From contig OZ024895.1 in the NCBI GenBank assembly GCA_964017195.1, positions 19,581,034 to 19,645,033 on the forward strand: a stretch of DNA of 64,000 nt, in the 5' to 3' direction. Below are positions 32,762 through 41,888 of the stretch, piece by piece (positions within the stretch are counted from its first letter, which is position 1; each line of letters begins with the position of its first letter). The translations under genes were made by a program, and so were the position numbers. This stretch comes from Siderastrea radians (Eukaryota > Cnidaria > Anthozoa > Scleractinia > Rhizangiidae). The notes below the pieces were generated by a model. The model saw only the letters and a program-made list of their open reading frames with translations, was not told where the DNA came from and ran no database searches.

Positions 32762-33193
32762 TTACTTCTTCCTGGGTCCTTCAACTTCAATATAGCAAAC
32801 GGCGCCAATGCGTTCAGCAAGGATTTCAGTATTTTGTAAGCCATCCCCTTGGCTCAAAATCACTTCTTTTCGCTCCATAGTCACGGTTTTAAGAAAGGAC
32901 ACAAAACTTCCTGCCTGTAAAGCTCTCAGTCGCGCCAGGGAAAAAAGCACAAAGAGGCTGCCAACCTTGTCCCCAGGGTCTTCTCGCTTTTCAAGATGCG
33001 CCGGCTCGGGAGAAGACCCTGGCACACAGCAGATCACGTGTCTCCAACGAGGATGGAGATTATTCAAAATGGTGGCTACGGCGAAAAGGGTGAGAAGAAC
33101 TGGGTACGAGATCCTAAGGTGAAGATAAACAAAATGGTGGAAAAAGCTGAAGTTCAATTCAAGAAAAAATAGAAAAACAGACACGTTTTGCAT
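32762..33193 (-). other. Unrecognised minus ORF within repeat
   Basis: A 143-codon frame ending in ERIGAVCYIEVEGPRKK. The C-terminal 60 residues look protein-like, but the N-terminal half lies in a repeat that includes the inverted-repeat segment at 33009-33047. No family was recognised; it may be a host exon captured by, or fused to, a repeat. Confidence 0.25.
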
Positions 33194-33311
33194 GTAAGAG
33201 TCTTAGGAATACGGCAAAGTGTTAGAGGTCTTGTTTTTGCTGTTCATTGTTTCTTTTTTGTTATTTTAAAGTTTGGAGACACGTGATCTGCTGTGTGCCA
33301 GGGTCTTCTCC
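33009..33311. repeat. 39-bp inverted repeat with 225-bp spacer
   Basis: GGAGAAGACCCTGGCACACA onwards (33009-33047) is the exact reverse complement of 33273-33311. A half-copy CCCAGGGTCTTCTCGC lies near 32971. Probably the ends of a small foldback element sitting immediately upstream of the first exon of the OTU gene. Confidence 0.85.
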
Positions 33312-33415
33312 GAGGTATTCTGTAACACAGATTCTGCTCGTAACCACGTAAGATAACCACCAGTAACAGTACACTTTATGACACAAACACAACCAAGGAT
33401 GCCAACGAATTCAAT

Positions 33416-33701
33416 ATGGCGGACGAAGCGCAGGTGATGTTTATTCATCATTTTTTATCATATTCCATGCTGTAAAATACAATAAATATTTTTATGGTTT
33501 ATGTTTTATTTTTATCATTATTATTATCAATAGCATTACATACTTTTTTCTTACAGGAGAGCGCAAGCTCAAGAGATAGCTCCGATATTAAATGAAGGTA
33601 AGCTTATTTATGGACGATAGTTTTACAAATTTTTATGTGGAGCTGTTTCCCATAAAAAATTATATGAGTGCCGCCGTTCTGGTTGTGAGCTTTTATAGGC
33701 T

Positions 33702-33755
<54 letters not shown>

Positions 33756-35239
33756 TCGTTAAAGGAAAGCGAGGACGGACAACTTCTGACGACTAAAAAG
33801 TTAAAAAATTTTAATAAAAAATAAGAAAAACGTTTCGGTCTTAGACCTTCATCAGTTACATCACAGGGCGCAGAGGAGTCATATTTGACCGTACTGCTGG
33901 CTAAATTCATCGCGCAAATCGATCTTGTTTTGAATTCAAAACAATGAACGTGACTGAATAAAGCATGCTATCTAGTTACGCGTCTGGTGAAATTCTATCC
34001 GCAAGACAAAAGGCCGATAATGGTCGCCCGAAGGGCGACGTTATCGGAAAGCAAAGCTTTCCGAAACGAGGCACGAAGTGCCGAGAAGAAAAAATTGACA
34101 AGGGAAGAAACCAAAACCACGTTATTCGTTCGATATGGACCGAAACATACTGGTGACGGAAACGGAAGAGGATTTTCTGCATGCTGAGAGGAAGTGAAAT
34201 CAATTCAAATTCAAAACAACAGCTAATCTCGACTGATCAGCCGGTAGTTCGTACAACGATGGGAAACATTCTTCGGGAAAACGCTATTTACCGCAAGATA
34301 ATGGACAGATGAGTAAAAAATTGAAATTGGAAATGAAATCTCTCTTCAAAAATTGGTGAGAAATTTTAATACGCGACGTAACTGGTTTTCTGGTGAAATG
34401 TTTTGAGTCTCAATCGATGTAAATATGAAGCTTTGACTAAATATTCAGTGTATTTTATTTAAGGCTTTTGAACAACATCAAATGCGATCACAGGGCGCAG
34501 AGGAGTCAGATTTGTCCGTAATGCTGGCTAAATTCATCGTGCAAATCGATCTTGTTGATTCAAAACAACTGAACGTGACTGAACAAAGCGTCATGCTATC
34601 TTGTTACGCGTCCCGGGATAGCGTTGCTAAGCTTTGCGTATGTTCTGAAAGACCGACCTGTCAAAATCGCTTCCGATCCTGCGCATAATGCTTTGCTATG
34701 TAGTTGATGACGCATTTCCGTCACCGGTGTCCTCCGGTTCACATCGAACGAAAGCGGGCCGTTCAACTCCAAAAGTTCGCTCTCCAAAAGTTAGATTCAA
34801 CGAACTTTCTGATTAAACTTTTAATCCACCTTGGTAGAAAGTATTATTTTCATTTCACTTGCCAAAGACGAGGCCTTTTTGTTGGAAGTGTGGCGATTTA
34901 TTGGGGATTGAAAATTGGACCGAAATTGCTTTCGTCCCTTGTCTCTTTCCTTACTGTTAGTCGGCTGTTAGTAACTGGTGATACGCCCACAGCAACTGCT
35001 GTATGCGGTTTTCGTCATGCGGATGGAATTTCACCAGACGCGTAACCAGATAGCATGATGCTTTGTTCAGTCACGTTTATTGTTTTGAATCAACAAGATC
35101 GATTTGCGCGATGAATATTTAGCCAGCATTACGGTCAAATATGACTCCTCTGCACCCTGTGGTTACATCCTTGGACTGTGAATCTTTGATCCTCCTGACG
35201 CAGTGGCATTCTATGTTGGCCTGAGGCAACCAGTAACTG

Positions 35240-35285
<46 letters not shown>

Positions 35286-35932
35286 CTTCAAATTTCTTGT
35301 GTGGAACGGTTTTCAGAGAGCGCTCAACTTTTTAGGAGCGGTATTAAATTATTCAAAAAGGTTCCAGGCTTCAAAAGTATTTCATCGATTTAATGCGACA
35401 GGTCTGTTTCGTATAGTCAATGGATGACCACACTCTTCAGGCAATTTTATCGAATGACCGTTAATTTAAATGCTGGCGGTTAAATACAAGATATAAGACA
35501 TAAGATACACAAAATGTGGTTGCTAGGTAGCAGTTGTGAAGATTACGTTACTTTAAGGTTTTTGAGTACAAATCTGTTTCTATGGGGGCAATATCAGCAA
35601 GAAATGTAACCTTTGTCTCCATGAAAAGTTTATTATTATCTGTAAAAAAGATCTTTGCAGCTTAAACAAACGTAACGAATTAGCGAGTTCATGCCCCCAT
35701 AGAAACAGATTTGTACTCAAAAACCTTAAAGTAACGTAATCTTCACAACTGCTACCCAGCAACCACATTTTGTATATCTTATGTCTTATATCTTGTATTT
35801 AACCGCCAGCATTTAAATTAACGGTCATTCGATAAAATTGCCTGAAGAGTGTGGTCATCCATTGACTATACGAAACAGACCTGTCGCATTAAATCGATGA
35901 AATACTTTTGAAGCCTGGAACCTTTTTGAATA

Positions 35933-35974
<42 letters not shown>

Positions 35975-36270
35975 CAGTTAATGGTTGCCTCAGGCCAACA
36001 AAGAATGCCACTGCGTCAGGAGGATCAAAGATTCACAGTCCAAGCCTCACTGCATGGAATTAAAACTCGTTGAAGGAAAGCGAGGACGGACAACTTCTGA
36101 CGATTAAAAAGTTAAAAAATTTAATAAAAAATAAAAACGTTTCGGTCTTAGACCTTCATCAGTTACATATGTAACTGATGAAGGTCTAAGACCGAAACGT
36201 TTTTATTTTTTATTAAATTTTTTAACTTTTTAATCGTCAGAAGTTGTCCGTCCTCGCTTTCCTTCAACGA

Positions 36271-36310
<40 letters not shown>

Positions 36311-38903
36311 ATAGATGTTTTCAGTTTTTAACGATAAGAATGAATAAGGTGTTAACTTATTGTGATTGATTATTATTAGGAAGTGCAACATCAACCCCCA
36401 GCCGTTGTCAGACAGACAAGGAAAAAACGGGTATATAAAATAAGCCTTTTTTATTTCAAATTTCGTTCTGTTCTTTCGAGAAAATTACAGTGCAACATAA
36501 CTGTGTAATAGGCAGGTGTTCAGTTGTGGGGTTGCGGGTGCAGCAATTAATGTTATTCAAAATTGCTCACATTTTAAAAGATCAAGCAGGAATCCTTTTG
36601 TTTTTTCAAACAAATCCTAGGCTTAAGGTTATATTTTCCCTGTTATGCAATTGTTTAACATCCCTCAAATTATACAACGCTACAAGAAAGGTGACATAGC
36701 TGGTCTCTCCATCCAGTCATATGTAGAGCTTGGTGCAACCTGCGACTTAGAGCCTGCACTGAGGCACACCTGTACTCACACCTGCACATTTGCACTCACT
36801 TCTGCACACCTGCAGATTACCCTATCCGCAATACAACGCAAAGTAAACACCCACATAAAAGAAATGGCAGTTTTATAATCTGCAAGCTGAAATTTGCTCA
36901 ATGAAGCACCATATAAAGAACCACTCTATATTCTTCTAGAAAAGTATTTCAGCCTGTTGCCAAATATCAGGGGTTCTTGGTTGTAGATGACTTAAAGCAA
37001 AGGAGGTCTTGTGAAAAATAATAATTAAGGGTTGAAACACTTGCCAAACAAAGTGGAATTGTTGCTACAAGGGATAAAAAAGTTATGGTTAACCACATTA
37101 TTTGAATGATGCATTGTTCAATCCGTACAGTCTTTTTGCTGCTACCTGAGTTGTTAAGTAGTCTTTACCATTTAAGCCTCGTCCTTCTGTAATGATGGGC
37201 AATTGCTTCATTTTTCGTAGCTTGTTTATGAATCAAATGGCAACAAACGTAATCAAATGGATAGGCGGTATATGCGGACCTTGCAGAAAAAGGTGAGAGG
37301 AGAACATTTTTTTGAGAGCTCCTCCCCCCTCTTATATCATAGTCTGGATGAGCATCCCCTCCTGACCTCATGGTTTGGATCCACCACTGGATAATACAAA
37401 AATGGCTTTGTTGAATTTTTTTACATAATGTTTATCATAAGAGTCATCAGGCAGAGAAACAAATTTTCATCTTTATTTCTATATCATTAAAAATGAAATG
37501 TGAATAGTTTTTTTATGTGTCATTTTTAGATGAGAGAGTGGTATACCAGAACCAGGCTCCCAACTCTTTGCCTAGCATTTAGAAAAGGACAGTTTTGGAT
37601 TGCAACAGGTATCTTTGAAGCTTTATTGTAGTTCATTCCTATCTACTTGCGGGGGTGAGCAAATTTGGTTTACTGCTTACTCTGGTTTCACCAAGCACAT
37701 ATAATTTTTATCGTCCTAATCTAATTAGATGGCCTCTCAACTAACTAAAAAGTGACTACTAACAGTCTGTTATATGGCCCATTATTAATCATGCCTAAGG
37801 GGGTACTCCGGATTTCAAGTGACGGGGATGATTGAAGGATTTTTTTGGGTTTGAAATTTTTGATTCTGGGTTTTTTTGGGTAGGAAAATTTGGCAAGTAT
37901 TTTTTTGGGTGGCTTAATTTAAGTAGGGATTTTTCGTGATAGTGCCCGCATATCCCGGCTGCGTACTTCTGCGAATAAAGTACAACCAAACTTGTTCTTG
38001 CCCGGGTGGTCTTGTTTAGAGTTGTCATTCATAATGTTATTGTTGAAACAGAACATATTCTTGGGTGTCCCTAGTGTTGTTAGAATGACTACCATATGAG
38101 GAAAAGATAAAATTAACTGGCATGATGAATATAAAAAAACACAAACATTCAATTTCTAGTTTTTTTTTTCGTGTTATATCATGGAATCCTTTCTTGATTT
38201 TTATTAAGGCTCGGAAATTCAGCACGGGATTTTTGGGGGGTTAATTTTGGGTCCAGGGATTTTTTTGGGTTTTGTAGGAAGTCCTTGGGATTTCTTTGGG
38301 TTTTGATTTTTGCCCCCATTCGATCATCCCCGTCACTTGAAGCTCAGAGTTAAACCCCCCTGGGAATCATGTATCCTTCACTTGTTTACTTGATTAGTTG
38401 GCCATTCATCAAACTAAAACGCCACTGCTATTAATAACTATTATATGGACCATTATTAATCATGCATACTTGATTTGTTAGATGTTCCTCAGCTAAGAGG
38501 TTTTGCCCAAGACCCTCTTGTCCAACAAGCCTTTCTGAGGCACTTTCGGACTGGGTTTAGACCTTTGCAAGGTAATTTATAAATTTATGTTATGAACTGT
38601 TTGATATATTAACAGCTGTTTTCATTTTTTTTAATTCCAAGTATGTCATATACAATGTAATTATCCGCTTATGTTCATCAGTTTAGAGCAAATTTTGCAA
38701 ATCATAATTTTATATAATCCTCCGATTATTGCAATGTGTATATGTGGTATTGTCAATTACATTTTTGATTATACTGAAGAGCAATTACTGATTTCAGCTC
38801 AAGCAACAACTCAGGCAAGTCACATACAGGAAGATGATGATGGTGATTTTCCAGACAAATTTACTGACTTCAGGGTTACCGACTTAAGAAGGTGGGTTAT
38901 TAA
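33416..38903 (+). CDS. OTU-type gene, N-terminal exons (provisional model)
   Basis: Candidate exons join in frame: 33416-33433 (MADEAQ, ATG in good context), 36380-36430 (EVQHQPPAVVRQTRKKR), 37530-37608 (MREWYTRTRLPTLCLAFRKG onwards), 38482-38571 (VPQLRGFAQDPLVQQAFL onwards) and 38798 onward (ATTQASHIQEDDDGDFPDKF onwards). All but the first have AG acceptors, donors are GT, and phases agree. A possible extra exon at 33557-33597 would break the frame. The product starts basic, then has a hydrophobic/aromatic block and an acidic patch; no domain was recognised. The last exon runs into a Kolobok-like transposon at 38903. The junction to the OTU half (exon from 41889) is unresolved. Confidence 0.5.
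33700..33754. repeat. (TA)n microsatellite
   Basis: About 25 TA units directly before a copy of the palindrome-arm sequence at 33754. Similar TA runs abut the other copies (35238-35284, 35938-35969, 36273-36306), so TA tracts mark the element edges. Confidence 0.95.
33754..33861 (+). mobile_element. Penelope-type terminal module, copy 1
   Basis: A 108-bp sequence nearly identical to the left arm of the palindrome at 36065-36272 (a few substitutions and indels). On the minus strand it carries CTGATGAAGGTCTAAGACC followed by GAAAC, a hammerhead-like catalytic core. It ends at the GTTACAT target site where a foldback transposon is inserted. Confidence 0.6.
33862..35161. mobile_element. 1.3-kb foldback transposon with 7-bp duplication
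   Basis: Ends CACAGGGCGCAGAGGAGTC and its complement near 35143-35161; inverted similarity continues for about 150 bp. GTTACAT flanks both sides (33855-33861, 35162-35168), a clean 7-bp target duplication. A third direct copy of the terminal segment lies internally at about 34488-34612. No transposase ORF, so it is non-autonomous. The superfamily is uncertain: CAGGG ends suggest hAT, but 7 bp is unusual for hAT. Confidence 0.85.
35169..36041. repeat. Nested inverted repeat with 246-bp arms
   Basis: Inner arms 35345-35590 and 35692-35937 are reverse complements with about two mismatches and a 101-bp loop. Outer flanks 35169-35237 and 35970-36041 are a second inverted pair, each separated from the inner arm by a TA tract. 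A 60-bp segment (35285-35344) is unique to the left side. The structure is strongly snap-back prone. Confidence 0.92.
36065..36272. repeat. Perfect 208-bp palindrome with hammerhead-like cores
   Basis: Left half 36065-36168 is the exact reverse complement of right half 36169-36272, with no spacer; the centre is ACATATGT. Each half carries CTGATGA, a 4-bp stem (GGTC..GACC) and GAAA on one strand (right half: 36175-36197), the conserved core order of hammerhead ribozymes, with one extra A after CTGATGA. Known Penelope-like elements carry hammerhead motifs in their terminal repeats, so these are probably two head-to-head Penelope ends. Stem III and a cleavage site are not obvious. Confidence 0.8.
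37798..38361. mobile_element. GT/CA-rich MITE
   Basis: Ends GGGGGTACTCCGGATTTCAA and complement-like CTTGAAGCTCAGAGTTAAAC then CCCCCC; inner CAAGTGACGGGGATGAT pairs with ATCATCCCCGTCACTTG (38324-38340). Between lie repeated GGATTTTTTTGGGTTT-type strings. It sits in the intron between exons at 37530-37608 and 38482-38571. A common coral MITE type by my recollection. Confidence 0.8.
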
Positions 38904-41088
38904 AGTGCTACTATGATCAAAAATATGAATTTGCTGTTCTCTCCATATTTCGAAAATAAAAGTACATATTAATCACCGTGCAAAGTTTTAAGTCGAAATT
39001 CGTACGGGAAGTCTGATTATTTTAACTGTAATCTTCGAATTCGGCTTGCCGCCATTACTCAATTCAAAAATGACCGGGACGAGTTGGGCCGAGTTGGCCC
39101 AGAGAGGAAGTGACGTAGAAGTCTCAACGCAACAAAACAAACGTGGCTACTTTCTTATGCATTCGGAGAGGTGTGAGGGTTCGCAAGATTCATTTCTTCG
39201 ATTTTGAGCTGCGGTATGCGTGGTCGACGCTCTGTTGTTGAATATTACGGCAAAGAAAGCATCGATGAATCGGAAATTTCCTTTCACAGTTCACCGACGA
39301 GTGGGTACGTTTATTTTAAGCGGAAAAGCTTCGTTTGCGTACACCGGAAGGACTTCAGTCCTGTTGGACACTGTTTGCTCTGTGCATTTTATGGCTGAAT
39401 GTTTTACTGAAGCATTTTATGAGAAAAGTACAAGGAAATATTTAAAACCAGGATCAGTTCCAGCCATCAGGAAGAAAAACATCAGCCATCATATCTGAGC
39501 GGGATCGTCGAATGGTGAGCGAATATTTATTTGCCGTTTGTGCTAACATCACATGTGCGGTAAGATACAAATTTCCTCACACACCTAAGAGATACTTCGC
39601 TCGGTTGTCTTGTGCATATACTTGTATAAGTCCCAACAGATTTCGGCTTAAATGCATAATATGTGCCCCTTCACATGAACTATTTTCTGTGTCGCCTCCA
39701 AGCCGGCTCCGCGATACGCAGAAATTATTTTTATTCAACTTGGCTACGCGTGGTACGCGGTATAGCAGAAAATAGGAGAACATTACCGTGTATTCCGCGT
39801 ACTATGAACTTTCCTCACTTAAACTTCCCCTAAAAGAATATTATTTGAAGTTCCTATAAACTAGTGGACCAAAACAGAACATCACCATGTATTCCTCATT
39901 CTATAAACGAGAATATTACTCGAGATTTCTTTGAATTACTCGGCCACATATTACATGAAAATATAAAGAACCCAGCTTAATCGACCATAACATACATATT
40001 GCTTGTTCTTTTTACTGTGTAGCCAGCTCCTAACATCCCTCGTACATTTCAATTTATCTCTCTCCGCATACCGCGTAGCCAGCTCCTAATATCTCTTTTA
40101 TACTTCGAATCTGAATTTATTTCTCTTGGCGTACGGCGTAGCGAGCTCCCAAAGTCTTACATAATTAGCTATAATTTCTTGAGCCTTTCACCGTGTTCGG
40201 GGTAGCCACTTCTCTCAGTAACGCTTTCGATGTGACGGCGTATTCCACAGTTTATACCTAGACTTCTGATGGTAAATCAGAGTTTATCTCTATTAATTCG
40301 CATTTGCTTGTTTACTAGGTAGTAAGATTACCGTGTTCGCACAATTACACGGGCGATTCGCGACTTCACTTCGTTTACGTGAATTTATTTTCCTCGACCT
40401 TTTGTCTCATCCATAAAATTCTGAATGTATGTTAGGCTGATGTAGCGTTAAGTGGGCTTTTCTTTTAGAAGGGAGAGCTTATTATCATAGGGTTTGCTAT
40501 TTTTAGGTCTAAAATCTTTCTAACTACAATTCAGGATACTGCAACAAATCTGTGAACATAACAACAACAAACTCAACCCGTATCAGCAAGAAAAAACAGC
40601 AAAAGTAAGAAACAGCTGACGGACCCCAACACAACAGACACGTGAAACAGTTAAATTTGTTGTATTATCGGAAGGATTTCAGTGTTTGTGAATTGGGATA
40701 ATTGGGATATTTGTTCGGCTTCTTGATCCATTCTTGCATTGTTTGAGACAGCTTCCTCTTCGGTAGCGAGAGGCTCGAAACTGTCAGTTTTCGACTCTTC
40801 ATTATACTCTTCTCCAGCCTTTGTTTGTGGCGGTGGTTGAGACTTCTACGTCACGAGCAAATTTCACGTGGTTAGAGATAAGACCGCTTCCATGAAATTC
40901 GCGGGCTTCTGTTTTGCGAACTGAGTAATGGCGGACGGGTTTACCGCGGTTTTCGGACATATATTCCTGGGCCGTGTAAGCATATATCGATCTAATTTAT
41001 CGCGATTCATATAATATGGCATCTATTGAACAGCTTGAAGTTTAAAAAAGCTGAAAACAAAACAAGAAATTTTCATCGTAGTAGCACT
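38904..41088 (+). mobile_element. Kolobok-like THAP transposon in an exon (element B)
   Basis: TTAA at 38900-38903 and 41089-41092 flank TIRs AGTGCTACTATGATCAAAAA and ATTTTCATCGTAGTAGCACT. Subterminal inverted pairs follow: GCCGCCATTACT (39050) / AGTAATGGCGGAC (40925), and GTGACGTAGAAGTCTCAAC (39110) / GTTGAGACTTCTACGTCAC (40837). A THAP remnant lies just inside the left end; most of a transposase is missing, so it is non-autonomous. Architecture equals that of element A. Removing it with one TTAA leaves an open exon ending at a consensus donor (GATG then GTAAGG at 41110). Confidence 0.85.
39200..39500 (+). pseudogene. THAP domain remnant, element B
   Basis: Frame-shifted pieces of a THAP zinc finger: CGMRGRRSVVEYYGKESID in one frame (39208 on), then CSVHFMAECFTEAFYE and RKYLKPGSVPAIRKK in the next (about 39380-39480). 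CSVHF is the C-x2-H half of the C2CH zinc site, and the KPGSVP stretch matches the conserved C-terminal AVPTIF-like element of THAP domains. Several indels exclude function. Confidence 0.65.
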
Positions 41089-41109
41089 TTAAAGCTGTAA
41101 TGAGTGATG
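41089..41109 (+). CDS. Exon continuation beyond the Kolobok insertion
   Basis: TTAA plus AGCTGTAATGAGTGATG, followed by a GTAAGG donor. In the frame of the interrupted exon (38798-38903) this adds about five codons (KAVMSD) and ends in phase 1. An exon candidate at 41381-41460 (reading SSKVSCGEQDAHSECLQKFF) would accept phase 1, but then ends in phase 0, while the next exon (41889) needs phase 1, so at least one junction is missing. Confidence 0.4.
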
Positions 41110-41888
41110 GTAAGGCTCACATAAACAGTATTACAAAATACAAATTTACTGTAATAATATATAAATCAAAATGATAATTACAGGTAATAAAATAAAGTAT
41201 AAATATTTTCTCCTAATTAATGTATTCTTTGTATAAGTTTGAACAGTCTTTGTGAAATATATATAAATTAATGTTATATATTCTTTAATGCAAATATTGA
41301 TTAGTTGTCTGCAATTTGACCTGATTTTGTCAGTGTTTAGCATTGGTTCAGTATTGGACTGATGCTCCTCTAAATCGGAGGTTCTTCAAAGGTCAGTTGT
41401 GGGGAACAAGATGCCCACAGTGAGTGCCTGCAGAAGTTTTTTGATCGACAGGGCCTTGTAGTAAGTTGCTCTGATTTTGCAATAACATGTGTAAGCTAAG
41501 CCTTATTTAAAGAGTTAGTTAACAGATTGGGAATTTACTAGGAAGTGGGAAGCAGCACAGGAAAAGTATATACATTCTACATTTTATTAGTACTGTGCTC
41601 TTTTCAAGCTAGTTGTTGTGCATACAAGATTCGTGGTAGGCTGTATTGCACTTGCTAACTTCCCCAGGTAACTTAATATATCACACACGAGAGACAAAAT
41701 TGATAAAGAGAATTCAGCAGAATGTTGTACCTTTAATTTCTGCATTATCATAAATGTTGGCAAGTCATATGTTTTCCTTACGTTATGCATTGCAATTTAA
41801 TGATATGATTGTGAATTATTCTACTAGTGTTTTATGTAATATTTATTGTTAATATGTTAGCTGACTCACATTTGTATTGTGATAACAG

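Noticed and set aside
41349..41419. Exon reading YWTDAPLNRRFFKG
   Set aside because: Open after an AG at 41348 but ends at an in-frame stop and fits neither neighbouring phase.
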